From Dendrobium chrysotoxum (taxonomy: Eukaryota; Streptophyta; Magnoliopsida; Asparagales; Orchidaceae): 64,000 nucleotides of DNA. The stretch lies in NCBI GenBank assembly GCA_019925795.1, contig CM034311.1:20582231-20646230 (forward strand), read 5' to 3'. Shown here in pieces: positions 11,755 through 23,521 of this stretch. Under the pieces are notes generated by a model, which saw nothing but the letters and a program-made list of their open reading frames with translations, made no database searches and was not told the origin of the DNA. How positions within the stretch are numbered: the first letter of the stretch is position 1; the number at the start of each line of letters is the position of its first letter. Position numbers and translations under genes: made by a program.

Positions 11755-12170
11755 TTTAATAAGGTTGTAATTGGTTCTATGATGTTGTATGCATGGATTA
11801 TACTTTAGGACTAAAAATCCATTAAAAATTAGGTTAAGTGCAATGGAAATGAGAATAACAAGATGGATGTAAGAAAGTTATGTAGGATAAAAAAAATATT
11901 CTATTATAGCAATTAGAAGAAGGTAAATGGTTTGGACATATAGAACAAATTGTAAAAAATGCACCCCTTGGACTGGTAGATGAAATTATTGTTAAGACAC
12001 TAACTGGGAGATTTGGTAGACATAAAATCATTTGGATACATGTTCAAAATGATTTTGCGAGTAATACACCTAACGCCTCAAGAGAAGGAATAGATAATGA
12101 GGATTCATAAAATCAACTCCAAATAATTAGATAAGGCTAAAGATGATAATCATAATCACGATAAACCACA
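11755..12170 (+). mobile_element. RTE-type LINE 3' fragment
   Basis: Translation in mixed frames follows the RTE clade C-terminus: an ML-A pattern, then (R)WFGHIEQI, then VDEIIVKTL, then GRFGRHKIIWIHVQNDF (consensus GRGRPKKTW...V..D). Stops are frequent. The end includes the RTE-like AATTAGATAAGGCT tail followed by GATGATAATCATAATC. This is the same clade as the element at 40.5 kb. Confidence 0.65.
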
Positions 12171-12872
12171 CATGCATTAAGAGACAAATCACTACTATAA
12201 ATTTCTTTTAGTCCCACTTCTTGTAGAATTGCCTCACCTAAAGGCATGACAACTCTTTTTAAGGGTGAGATAGAGCATTCGACAATATGCATTAAACAAG
12301 CCTTTATAACAATAGCTCAACGTGAAAGCCAAATTATAACTACTGAATGGTAGCATTCATTTAAGAACCTCAATTATTACTGATGCTTTTGGTTTGATTC
12401 TCCAACGGTTAGGTGTTTCTATTATTTGTTGTACTTTCTTCACATGCAGAAAAAAATGTGGGTGTCTGACATTATGGCCATGTTGTCGATGTTGTAATTT
12501 GCTGCAAAAAACTTACTATATATAATGATGGGAACATTATGTTACTGCCATGTTGCGTGGTTGCTGCACCTATAACTTTGCAAGTTTTCTTTTTTCCTTG
12601 CGTGTCGAGTCCCTCTTCATGAATGTATTGTTCGTTTGTCTTAGAATCTTCTATTTGGCCCATTCTACAAAGAGGGCAAGCAGACAAAATGGTGAATTTC
12701 TAATAAGTGTTCAGTTGATTCAGTCTGGAACTTAAAAACTTGTTTTCCAGCAGATGGATGATCATACTTTTAGATGAATGCAGGTTAATAAGTGCCATTT
12801 TTGACCTTGAATGACATTGATGTTGAAATTCTGAGTTGGCCGTTTTCTGTTAGTTTGATTGGATTTTTTTTC

Positions 12873-13140
12873 GGGGGATTTATATATATACTATTTTGTA
12901 TCATGTTATTTACATATTTAACACTCAAAATTTTAATATTTTATGCTTGTTACTCATAAATAATTTTAATATCAAATATGTCAACCTTATATTTAGTTCT
13001 TATCACTTATACCACCTTATAAATTTTAATAATTTATTTCTTGCAGTTATATTTGATCTATAGATGATAAGCATGAAATATTAAAATTTTGAGCGAGATA
13101 TGTAAATAGTATAATATAAAATGGTATGTATGTAAATCTC
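12873..13140. mobile_element. Foldback Mutator-like MITE, copy 1
   Basis: A 268-bp unit whose halves are inverted repeats over roughly 80 bp (GGGGGATTTATATATATAC at the left; GTATGTATGTAAATCTC at the right). It matches the element at 36698-36970 along its length. Flanks are T-runs, so the 9-bp duplication cannot be proven for this copy. Confidence 0.7.
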
Positions 13141-14367
13141 TTTTTTTTTTAGTATTCTCTTCTCGTGGTTTGCATAATATATGATGTTTGTTGTTATATT
13201 TTTCGAATTTCTGGACTTCGAATGCAATCGTTGAGACTATCGATTTGTTTTTCATATCCTGAATGGCACTTCAGTTGAAACATGAAGAATTATTGATAAA
13301 TATTATGCTTAGGGTTTGTTTCGGATAGTTTTGATCATTATTTTTTCGTTGTATTCAATAAATTTTTGTACTAAAAATTTGTTTTAGAAAGCAATGATGA
13401 AATTTTCTTTAATGAAGTTTTAAGCTAATGCTTATTTTGTTTTTTTGAAATTTAAACTATCATATTTGAGACATTTTGACAATAATTGTTGAGTTAGTTG
13501 ATAATATGAAATTTTACTTATTATATTCAATTAATTTTATTGTTCTTTTTTTTTTAAATATTAATTCTGATATCAGCAACTAAATTGGATTTAAAACATT
13601 TAAATGTCTGAAAAGGTGAAGACTTTATTTTGAAATATAAAATAAACATTTTTTAGATGGTTTCAATTTTTAATAAAAATGATTGTAAAATTATTGCAAG
13701 AAAAATAAATTTTTTTTAAGAAGATATGACTGTTCAATTTATATATAAATATAAAATTGAACAGTATATTTTTATATTAATGTTTACATGTTAGTAGAAT
13801 TGATTATAAAAATAATTTCTTATTTAAAAAAAAAAGAAAATAACAAAATAAATTGTAAAAAAGTGATTGTGATTTAAAAAGCAAAGCATTGAAAAAGTTG
13901 TCTCAATTTATATTTTCTGTTTTGATCAAGTTTTTAATGATTTGATTGTGCACGTAAAAAAAAAAAAGAGGATAAAATAGGTATTTGTTTTGTAAATATA
14001 TATTTTATAATTATTTTTTATGTAATTCCTCTTATATCTATTTTTCCTTCTCTTAAATTTTTGTCAAGTATTTAGCATAGACTTTGAGGATCCTATTAAC
14101 GGATTAAATAAATTTTTTGATTTAATTTTTTTTGGTATGAATTCTTATCCCTTTTATTTTAGCATAGGAGTTTTCTGTATTATTCTTCAATTTTGAAACA
14201 AAAATTTTGTTAATATTATTAGGTATTATGTACCAAGATTTCACTTAACAAGGTGAAGCAGCATTGCAATCTATAACTCCACAAATTTGCTAACCATAAT
14301 ATGGATCATTAAAATCTCATAAGAGCTAACAACAATTGCATTAATTAAGTACTCTATTTTAGACTAA

Positions 14368-14461
14368 GGCTTCATTTGGGATGATTTTTTTACTGCTTTT
14401 TAAAGCGGCTTTTTAATACAAAAATTTAAGAAGCAACGAAAAAGTCGTCCCAAACGAAGTC
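14368..14461. mobile_element. Tourist-like (PIF/Harbinger) MITE, copy 1
   Basis: 94 bp, starts GGCTTCATTTGGGATGA and ends TCGTCCCAAACGAAGTC: terminal inverted repeats with a 3-bp TAA duplication on both sides (14365-14367, 14462-14464). It has AT-rich, A/T-run-filled interior and no coding capacity. Confidence 0.72.
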
Positions 14462-14465
14462 TAAA

Positions 14466-14578
14466 TTAGGTAGATAATTTTCTTATTTTTTAACATAGCT
14501 TTTTGGTACAACAATCAAAACATTTGTACTAGGAAATTGTTTTAAGAAGCAGTAAGAAAGTCGTCTCAAATGAGACCT
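14466..14578. mobile_element. Tourist-like MITE, copy 2 (degraded left end)
   Basis: Directly follows copy 1. The right end AGTCGTCTCAAATGAGACC then TTA matches the family, and AAGAAGCAGTAAGAAAG is the family interior. The left terminus is eroded. Confidence 0.55.
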
Positions 14579-14589
14579 TAAATTGTTTC

Positions 14590-14720
14590 ACCTTATTCAA
14601 GGGTGGGTTAGCCCCAACTTCGTTGGGTCTGCCATTTGATGCGTCTTTGATCTAACCAAATTATTTTGCTCCCAACAAATAACACCCTTAGACCACAATC
14701 ATTAACCTCCTAACCTCATA
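14590..14720 (-). mobile_element. RTE-type LINE 3' tail remnant
   Basis: AGCCCCAACTTCGTTGGGTC is the reverse complement of the GACCCAA...TTGGG hairpin that closes many plant RTE elements. Only the tail is recognisable. Confidence 0.4.
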
Positions 14721-14879
14721 TTGCATTGGGACTCATTGGATGTAGATTTTTGGGAGTTCATATGGCTCACCATGTCTATAGCTTGCAAGACTTGCATAAT
14801 GTTACAATATTGTTGAAAGAAAAAGGGTGATAATATAAGGGTACCTTTTCATTAGAAGATTTTACAATGAATATTAAGA

Positions 14880-15860
14880 AAAGATGTCCACTGAGGTAGG
14901 ACCTTTTCATCATGTGTGTAGTCTCACATGATGTGTATTAATTTTACTTCTAAAAATAAAATTAATTTTAGTTAGAAAATGTGAATCCAATTTAGGTTCA
15001 TCATCCTTTTTTTTTAATTATTCTACTTTTACTTAATTAATTTTAACATACACTCCTTATAATTTTGCCTTCAAAATTTTTGGTCATTTGATTGTTTGAG
15101 AAGTAAATATAAAGTATATTTTTGATAAATTTGAAACTCATTAGTAACTCATTTTTTATTTATTTGAAAACTATTTGAATATTATTATTTTATAATACAT
15201 TGTTACTATACCCTATACAAGCTCCTATCCCAACTTCTTTCCCTTCACATGACATGAATCCTCCTGATTGATCCCTATAATGAGCGAGCTCTATTCATGG
15301 CCTTTACTCCATTACACATCCTCGGTCTCATTGATATCTCTTCACACAAACTCTTGTTGCAACCTCTTCTTACCCTTTACACACCATCGGTCACGAGATC
15401 TCTTTCATGAATAATTTCCATGCAAAATCTCCTCGGCTCCTCACATCGCTAACCCCCTCTTACCTCCCTCACGAGCTTCCTTCGCAATTGTCTTTGATAC
15501 TTACTGTGCCCTATGTCATATTGTTTTTTTTTTATCTTTAATTTTTTTTTCATCCGTTCTAGCCAAATATAATAAAATAAACACCTAAATTCTAAATGCA
15601 TTATATTAACCTTACATTGTATAAAATTTTTTTCTAAATTCAAAATTCTAGCAACCAAATAGCCCCTCGCTAACCTCGTTTCAAAAAAATACGCCGGCTG
15701 GGGGCTTCACCTGGACTAACTAGTAAAAGACCCAGATCCAGAAGTGGTCTTCAAACCCAATTGCACTCTGGAAAAAGATCACAATATCGTATTCATTTAG
15801 AAGAGAAACAGAAATTGCGTTTTCATTATGGTCTGACAGAGCGATAATTACTTAAATATG
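14880..15860. other. Intergenic, nothing recognised
   Basis: AT-rich, then moderately pyrimidine-rich (15220-15480). No convincing coding or structural signal on either strand. Confidence 0.4.
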
Positions 15861-15867
15861 TGCATAT

Positions 15868-16032
15868 TACTGGAAAAGCGGTAGTGTCACCTTGACGTGG
15901 TGGAAGTCATCAGTTCGAGCATGATTATCCCTAAACCCAATGGTAGTTTTTCTATTTGGACTTGCTCCCCCGCTGCGATCGAACGAGAATGTATGAGAGG
16001 CTTGTGTGATTGACGTGATAGGGTAGACAATT
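15868..16032 (+). mobile_element. Possible tRNA-derived SINE
   Basis: GCGGTAGTGTCACCTTGACG and, about 35 bases on, CAGTTCGAGCAT resemble pol III A and B boxes. The downstream part (CGAACGAGAATGTATGAGAGG) is reminiscent of Au-type SINE bodies. The ends and a target duplication are not defined. Confidence 0.33.
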
Positions 16033-16059
16033 ACTTAAATATGGGCAAGGGGGGTCACG

Positions 16060-17035
16060 TGCCCCCCTAAAAAAACACCTGTTATGAATGTAGTATACAT
16101 AACGCAAGGCTAAGTACAGTAAATATTCTTGTTGTTTTAACGGAAGAGATGAAGGAAGAAATAGAAAAGAGAGTACAAGAAGAAATTCTTAAAGAATTTA
16201 GTACTGTTAATTTATTAATCCCTTTGTAAAAGTCATTCACCAGCTAATAATCCCATTTAAATAGAAGTTTTTAAGACCATTAAAGTTTTGAAATAAGAGT
16301 CCACTTAATTTTTCTTGTTTTATTGATTACATATAATTTTTTTTAATTTATTCTTTTATCATATATTTAAAAGCTAATATTTGTATTATTTTTTAATTTC
16401 TTTACGTATGTAATTTCATGCTATTTAAATATAATAAAAATTCACATGTTAATTTTTTTAATTTGATAAAAATATCATATAATTTTATGCTATATAACTT
16501 TTATAAATATTATATAATTATGATTTCTTTGAGATAATTTTCTAACTGCTTTGTTATTAAGATAATAATCATTTTTTTGCTACTGTTTTCTAGCTATTTT
16601 TTAAATGTTTTTTTATAGAAGAAGTTTTTTTTACTACCAAAGTAGCTAAATTAATTTTTCTATGCTACCAAAATTTTTTTAACTGTAAATTGTTTATTAT
16701 TTTATATTTAATATTCTACCTTCTTAAATAATAATTTGAAAAAAGATGTAAAAAGTTGAGGAAAAATTAAAAAAATTAATTTAGGCCCCTCTTAAATATA
16801 TTTTCTGGCTCCGCCACTAATTAAAGGGGTGTGATATTTTAGAAGAGAAATGTATGCTATCTATTACATAGCTTTTTTTTTTTTCTATTTTAACCATCTA
16901 TTTACATAGTGAAATAAATGGTTACTTCAAATCCACAAATGGTTCAAACATGGATGTCCTTTCTTCCATTCATGTTTACCATGTCTATGGATGGCTTGTC
17001 TTGCCTTTTGGATTATAAGCTATCTAGTTAGGATT
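16060..17035. other. Intergenic, very AT-rich
   Basis: Homopolymer-rich sequence with no domain. The end (16780-16810: GGCCCCTCTTAAATATATTTTCTGGCTCCGCC in part) resembles a transposon terminus, but the partner end was not found. Confidence 0.35.
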
Positions 17036-17039
17036 TTTA

Positions 17040-17452
17040 TCCTATTACCAACAACAAAATGTTTATTTCTCAACTTCTTCTTATAGATGACTTATTGGTT
17101 GTTGGGAAGACAAATAGAGAAGCATTTCATTCTTTTTCTTAAACCTTATCTTTGCTAGAGGCTTGCATAGGATTCAAAAATAAACTTACAAAAATTTGAA
17201 GCTTATTTTTCAAAGGTTATAAGGAATTCAAATGAGTTTGGTGCTTCTTTGGGCACCAACATTAGCTTATTTATGGTTAAATATTTTAGTTTATCCCCTT
17301 ATTGTTGGTAGATTGAAGATGACGACTGTATTGCTCTGCTAAAAATCAATCGGGGGCTATGTAGATTCTAATTGACTAGATATTCATTAAATAGCTTACT
17401 ATCTTTATGTCCTAAGTCATTGTTTGTTTCGAAGAGCATGCGAAAGAAGATT
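17040..17452 (+). mobile_element. L1-type LINE reverse transcriptase fragment
   Basis: Frames read LLLIDDLLVVGKTNREAF (the FADD catalytic box region), then EACIGFKNKL.K (consensus G..IN..KS), then YLGL-like and GRLKMT: the order found in plant L1 RTs. Frameshifts and stops throughout. A MITE sits at its downstream edge. Confidence 0.65.
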
Positions 17453-17454
17453 AC

Positions 17455-17574
17455 GGCCTCGTTTGGGATGATTTTTTTACTGCTTTTAAAAGCAGCTTTC
17501 TAGTATATAAATTAAAATTTTTATACTAAAAAATTGCTTTAAGAAGCAGTAAAAAAACCGTCACAAATGAAGCC
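17455..17574. mobile_element. Tourist-like MITE, copy 3
   Basis: 120 bp, GGCCTCGTTTGGGATGA to ACAAATGAAGCC. Both sides carry TAC (17452-17454, 17575-17577), a 3-bp duplication. Confidence 0.72.
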
Positions 17575-18029
17575 TACATCTCTTAATCTTTTTTTTTTTT
17601 TTTTATAATAGGGGCAGCTCTAACAACACTGGTCTTTTCTCATGGAAAATGACTTGTCTACCTACAGAGAAGAGGAGAACAAGTCTCAATTCAATTATTT
17701 CTCTCAACAAAATGAAAGTTGCATGGCAAAAATTAAATGTCTTTGATCTTCCATTTAGTTGGTGCAATGATTCTTATGGCTCAATTTAGGGGTCTTTAAT
17801 TGCAAATATTTTATTTTTGAAAAGAATTAAATCTTGCTGTTATGTGCATGAGAAGTAAACTTTTTAGTTGTGCTGGTATTTGCTTTAGAGCATATATTTA
17901 TAAAAGCCAGTAACAGCTCTTATTTAATAAATTGTTGCTGGACGTTAAATTTAATGCCTATATGAGTTTAAATTGTTGCTCATATAGAATTCTGTTGAAA
18001 CAGAATTCTGATGCTTTGCTGTAGCTTCA

Positions 18030-18215
18030 AATTGCTTCTTGTATTACAGGAGGGTGTAAAAGATATCTCCTGTCTTGCAAGATAATATATATAAATTGCC
18101 TCCTGTAACACAGGAGAGTGTATGTCAAGTGCTCCTTACATTGCAAGAGAGCATATAAACTTATATCCTGCATTGCAGAAATATATGCGGGTCCTCTCCT
18201 GTTACACGGATCTAA
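18030..18215. repeat. Short tandem units with an inverted CTCCTGT/ACAGGAG core
   Basis: Four to five imperfect units spaced about 50-60 bp carry variants of CTCCTGTAACACAGGAG. Each can fold on itself. They probably belong to the LTR or untranslated part of an old retroelement, because a gypsy RT relic follows at 19.7 kb and another tandem repeat lies between (GGCAGCCTTGTTTATAAGAAC, twice, about 19471 and 19591). Confidence 0.5.
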
Positions 18216-18219
18216 TTTG

Positions 18220-19680
18220 AAATTAATTGAACTAATTTAACTGATAAATTGAAATAAGTAAGTAATTAATTGATCTTTTAATTTCATAATCAACCTAAAT
18301 TCAACGCTAGCATGAATCTAATTAATCGAACCAACTTTAAATTTCAAACAGTAAACTCAAGCTTTAAAAATGAATTCAAAATTTAACAAAATAAACAATT
18401 TAAATTAATGATTAATTATTCAATTTTAAGTAAATTCAAATCTAATAATTTAATTAATGAATTAACTTCAAAAATAAATTAAAATTTAAAATCAATTAAC
18501 CAAACATATCAGCTAACTTAAATGAAATTTAAAATGAAATCAAAGCTAAATTAATTGAGGCTAACTAAATAACCTAACATTAATTAATATATTGAATATA
18601 AATTCATTAACAGTAAAAATTAATTAAGCAATAATTTATAATCAATTAAAAGATATCAATTGACTCATCACTTAATTAGTTAACTGATTTTAAAATAAAC
18701 TTAAAATTCATATGATTTAAGATACGATACTAAAACAATTCAATTAATTGATAAATTAAAACCCAAATTAAACCAATTGAACAATTTTAAAATACAATTC
18801 AATTAACAAATTGAACAAATCCAATTTAACATAATTAATTTTGAAGTGCATTTGGAATTCAAATCAATGAGCTGGACAATTTAAAATTTAACTTAAAACC
18901 TAATTAATTAATCTAATTAACATAAAAAAATAAAATACAAGAAATTAATATTTCCACTATCCAACCTAAGTACGAGCTGCTAAAGAGTTCTCCAAACAAC
19001 AAAACTTTCCAACAAATAAGCTCAAGCATTCTCAGACTCTCAATAACAACTCTGTAGTTACATGAGAGCTCTCTAATCTTCTGACTATGAGTACTTATAA
19101 GCAAACATGCAAAAGTCAGCACATCAATAAACAAGACTAAATTAATGTTGGAAAAAAAGTAAATCTAACTACTGCATGCAAAACAAAGTGCTGAAAGCGG
19201 ATAGAAACAAACAAATGACAGTGCCAAAGTAGAGTAACAAACTACTGTAGAAGAAAAAAAAATTACGAGCACAAAACGAATAATAAGTACACTACTGAAA
19301 GCTAGAGTATAAAACAACTGCTGGCAAGTATATGTCAAAATCATAGTCTAGTGTCAAATTATTAAACGACTTCAAACCCATGGGCTACTTCTAAGCGAAG
19401 CAGTAAAACAGGTACGTTAGGGAACTTCTAAATGAATGACCCTATATCCAAATAATTAAACCCCTATAGGCAGCCTTGTTTATAAGAACTAAACTGTAAG
19501 ACCCACCCTCCAGTAACTTCTAATAGAAGCCATAAGTCCGACCTCTGAGAGATATTTAGGTAATAACATAACCCTAGACCCCTCACCCAGGCAGCCTTGT
19601 TTATAAGAACTAGGTTGTAAGCCCCACTACCCGACAACTTTCAATGAAAGCCGTAAATCCGACTTTTGGAGAAATCTTTC
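18220..19680. other. AT-rich non-coding stretch before the gypsy relic
   Basis: 18220-18910 is composed of AATTAA-type words. 19370-19680 holds two diverged copies of about 120 bp (GGCAGCCTTGTTTATAAGAAC...TTGTAAG). No gene seen. Confidence 0.4.
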
Positions 19681-19689
19681 TTTGATGAT

Positions 19690-19860
19690 GACCCGCATCT
19701 TTGATGATCTTATTCACAAACATGTAGAATGTTATGTTGAGGATTTAGTTGTAAATCACAACAGGCATTACAATTAATGTTTAGGCCGCATATTACAACT
19801 ACTTCCTTCTCTGTATTGTTAAGCAAGCCCTCTGGGAATGCCTGAGACAAAATTGTTATG
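19690..19860 (+). mobile_element. Ty3/gypsy reverse transcriptase relic
   Basis: The + strand reads MTRIFDDLIHKHVECYVEDLVV...RHYN, which is the gypsy RT motif with the YVDDLVV catalytic box (here YVED). Only about 55 residues are recognisable before stops. Confidence 0.65.
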
Positions 19861-21318
19861 AGATATTTACACTTCCTACTCATGCAAAACCTTTAAACAT
19901 TATTATAGAAGATTGATGGAATTTACTTAGCTTTATAGAGTGACTATTGGAACATTATTCTAACTATCCTGAATGGAATTAGCAGGAATGAAATCTTGAG
20001 GGATAATGTAGATAATTTTTACAACTCTAGAGGCAAAGATTAGATCAAAGTTATTATGTTGGATAAAGGTTGTTCTATATACTATTCTTTATTTTGGTGG
20101 ATGACCTTTATTAATGAACTCATAAGCTTGTTGTTTTAGGCATTGATAATTCTTCATTGTGTAAGTTTTGCAACCATGATAGAGAGTACAACTTCAACAT
20201 CTTTTTTAGATGTCTAATCTCAATATTGTTGATAAGGAATCTTTTATCATTTGGTAATGATTTCCTCCTCCAACCCAATCTCCATCATGTTCTCTATGCT
20301 ACAAATGATCAACACAAAGGCACTAAGAGGCTTCACTTGCTTCTTATATCAATCTTGCTTTCATATATTTGACAATATAGAAATAATCAATTGTTCAATA
20401 ATCGTAGTACTTCTACAATTGCTATTGTGGTTAAATCAAAACATCGGTTGCCTGTAAATCTAGGAGACAAAAAAAATTAAGGACGCTATAGACTTACACG
20501 AAATATTGCTCAATGCAGCAATATGTTGAATTTTTGTATATCAAACATCATGACCTACTAATGCTGCATCAAATGTTTTTGATGGATGGAGCTTTATATC
20601 AAGCTCTTTTATTCCTCTTTTCCTTTAGTGGTAATTATTATGATGCTCATTTTCCTCACTCTTTTTTTATTATTCTTTTAATTTTTGATGAGCTACGATT
20701 ATTACATATGTTTTTTATTATTAGTATAGCTCTTTTTGACACTTGTGATTTTTTTTTTTCAATTGAAATTGGGCTTACAAAAAATAAAATCTACTTTACA
20801 AGTCAAATTCTTTTATATATTGATCAGCTGATACTAATCTAATATTATTATATATTGTACTTTTTGAAAAAAATAAAATTTTGAAGGCATTTTTTTTAGT
20901 TGAATAAAATTAATTAAAATTATAATAATAAAAAAAAAACTGAGAGTTAGTGCATTGGAGAATAAATCTCACAGGGGACAAAAAAAAAGTCTCTGAATCA
21001 TTAAGCTCCACTTCTAAACACAATTCATGAAAAGATAGTAAACATTCTTTTTTTAGGGAAAAAGATAAAGTTGATGGCTTGATGTTATTATGAGTGACAA
21101 GTGAGTCTCTGTTGAAATAAATAAATAAATATGTAATGTGTGTGATGAAATTAAGATTTCAAATAAATGAGGGAAATTTTAGTTTATCATAAATTTAAGG
21201 GCAAAACTTCTATAGCATGCACTGTTGAAAGAGAATTCAAGCTTAATATTTTATATTATAAATAATTATTTTCTTATATCTTACATACAAGAGCCACATT
21301 TAGCACCATGATTTCACC

Positions 21319-21633
21319 TAGGAGTATAAGTGAGTCAAGTCAACTTATGAGCTAGCCTGAGCTTGACTCGATAAATTGCTCATGAGCCGAGCTCGATGAG
21401 CTAACGAGCCATGCTTGAGCCAATCCTAACCCAACTCATTAGCTCACGAGTCTACTTATATAACAAATATTAATATTAAATGCATTTAACATATATTACA
21501 TTTAGGATTTTAAGAACAAATTATTTAAAAAAGTGCAATTGTATCACATTCTTAAATTAAATGATTCTTTATCCTTTTTCTTCAAATTAAGCCATGGACA
21601 GCTCGAGCCTAGCTCGGCTCGTTTACTCCCCTA
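21319..21633. mobile_element. hAT-like non-autonomous element (GAGCTCGGCTCG family)
   Basis: Starts TAGGAGTATAAGTGAG and ends CTCGTTTACTCCCCTA, with the subterminal words GAGCCGAGCTCGATGAGC and AGCTCGAGCCTAGCTCGGC. Flanking octamers ATTTCACC and ATTTCGCT match at 6 of 8, consistent with a decayed 8-bp hAT duplication. Non-coding. Confidence 0.6.
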
Positions 21634-22097
21634 ATTTCGCTACAATCCCCATATATTTATATTTCCACCAAAAAATTCATCCAATTAGGCTTAAATCTCA
21701 ATGAAAATTTTTGAATTGAAGATTTCTAAGATTGATATCTTTTCAGCAAGAATAATGTTATTTATGGCTTCCAAAATAAAAATACACGAAAAGATATGCA
21801 TAAAGTGAAGAAATTACTTTAAATATTTATTCTTGTTTCCACCAATGCACATAAGATAAGTATAAAGGCATCAGTTCAACACTTTCCACAATTGATTAAT
21901 TGAATTCGGCTAGCAACAAGACAAACCAAAATTTGTACCAAAAGTTACAAAATTACTTAAAAATTTGATTAATTTTCCCACCAATGAACAGAAGTTTAGG
22001 CTAAAAATGTCATGTCAACTTTTGGTGCCAAATTTTCATCGTGCATAGCTTTATTTTTCTATAAAGTAGAATCCAATGTATCCAATCAGCTCATTTA

Positions 22098-22184
22098 GTC
22101 TTCGTTTGAGACAACTTTTTTACTATTTTCTAGTACTAAAAAACTACTTTAAAAAGCATTAAAAAGGCCGCCCCAAATGAAGCC
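22098..22184. mobile_element. Tourist-like MITE, copy 4
   Basis: GTCTTCGTTTGAGACAAC to CCCAAATGAAGCC, flanked by TTA (22095-22097) and TAA (22185-22187). Confidence 0.65.
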
Positions 22185-22189
22185 TAATG

Positions 22190-22505
22190 AGATCGATTAC
22201 ATGAATCTTTTTTTCTCCATTATAATCTATTAAGAGTCAAATTCTCATTTAAATCTAACAAAAAATATATATCATTTATAATACTCTAACTAAGGCTTCG
22301 TTTGAGACGACTTTCTTACTACTACTTAAAGTAGCTTTCTAGTGCCAAAATTAAAATTTTACTAGAAAGCTGCTTTAAAAAGCAATAAAGAAGCCATCTC
22401 AAACAAAATCTAAATTATTTTAGCTCTACCTTTACTTTTCTTCACATATACTAGATCTAATACATCTACTCTCCTAACAAAACCACCAGACAACCGATAT
22501 TTTAT
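22190..22505 (-). mobile_element. RTE-type LINE fragment, interrupted by a MITE
   Basis: 22195-22290 and 22411-22505 match consecutive parts of the RTE element at about 40592-40770 (ATGAATCTTTTTTTCTCCATT..., AGAGTCAAATTCTCATTTAAAT; then TACATCTACTCTCCTAACA). The MITE 22294-22410 separates them. Confidence 0.72.
22294..22410. mobile_element. Tourist-like MITE, copy 5, inside the RTE fragment
   Basis: GGCTTCGTTTGAGACGAC to CTCAAACAAAATC with TAA on both sides (22291-22293, 22411-22413). The host RTE sequence resumes after it, giving an independent check of both ends. Confidence 0.78.
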
Positions 22506-22898
22506 GTGAAGCTAACATTTATGCACAAAGTGAAGGAATTCAATTCTTTTTTTTTTTTCACAAGCTGCTACTTTTGAAACTTTGGATAATTGTTTCAGTT
22601 GAATATTATATTGAAATAATAATAAGTATTTACTTCTAAATAAATAATTATGCCAAAATCAAAATCTTATAAGTGCAAACATCTTCAAATTTTAAGACAA
22701 TTTTAGAATTTAGTATTATATCTTCAAGAAAGCTACACGATATTTATTTTTTATATAAATTTTGAAACAAAAATGAATCATTCAAATATATTACTTAACT
22801 TTTAAATACCATTTCATTATTTTAAATGCAATGACATAAAAAAAGGATCAGGCTATCTAACCAAAATTTCACCTATCTCTATCTAAATAGGACTATTC

Positions 22899-22993
22899 CG
22901 CTTCAGTTTCTTACTATTTTCTAAAGCAGCTAAAAATTTTTATACTAAAAATTTATTTTAAAAAGCAGTAAGAAAGCCATCCCAAATGAAGAC
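22899..22993. mobile_element. Tourist-like MITE, copy 6
   Basis: Right end GCCATCCCAAATGAAGAC then TAA. The interior CTAAAGCAGC...TTTTAAAAAGCAGTAAGAAAG matches the family. The left end is eroded. Confidence 0.58.
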
Positions 22994-23329
22994 TAAATGA
23001 GCTTCCTGCTGCATGTGTATTTTTGCAAGAAATTAGCTATATATAAATTTGCACATGTTTACATACCGACAAAAAAATTAAAAGAGCATATAACTAACAT
23101 TCTTACAATAACAGTGCTATTCAAGGACAAGAAACCAACAGAAGCTGGAAAAAAAAAAAAAAAAAACCTAGACATAATTTACATTGCTAAAGTGGTCCCA
23201 AATTGGTAAGTAGAGGCATTTCATACAACCCTAACAAGTCTTCAAAACAAGATGAAATTGGTGAATACAGCAGAAAGCTTCAATCAAGGGAGAATACAGG
23301 AGATAAGAGAACAATCATCTCATGCCATC

Positions 23330-23521
23330 TCATCTTGGACTGTTCCAAGGGGGGGAGGAAGGTTCATATGCAAATCCTTGAGAAGACATTCCATGACTCA
23401 GTTCAAGATTATGCAACTGCTCCAAGAGTTGGGACCTTCGTTCTTTAAAGAAGTCAAGACGTGTAGTTAGTTCTATAAGAGTTGAGGATGCCACCGCAGG
23501 CTGTCTCAGATATTCGGTTCC
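23330..23521 (-). CDS. REN1: REN1-like last exon and stop codon
   Basis: 192 bp: GTEYLRQPAVASSTLIELTT, then RLDFFKERRSQLLEQLHNLE, then SSQGFAYEPSSPPWNSPR and stop TGA. LTTRLDFFKERRSQL and PSSPPWN are the conserved C-terminal signature of REN1/PHGAP proteins. Confidence 0.94.
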   Translation of the reverse strand, partial: GTEYLRQPAVASSTLIELTTRLDFFKERRSQLLEQLHNLELSHGMSSQGFAYEPSSPPWNSPR

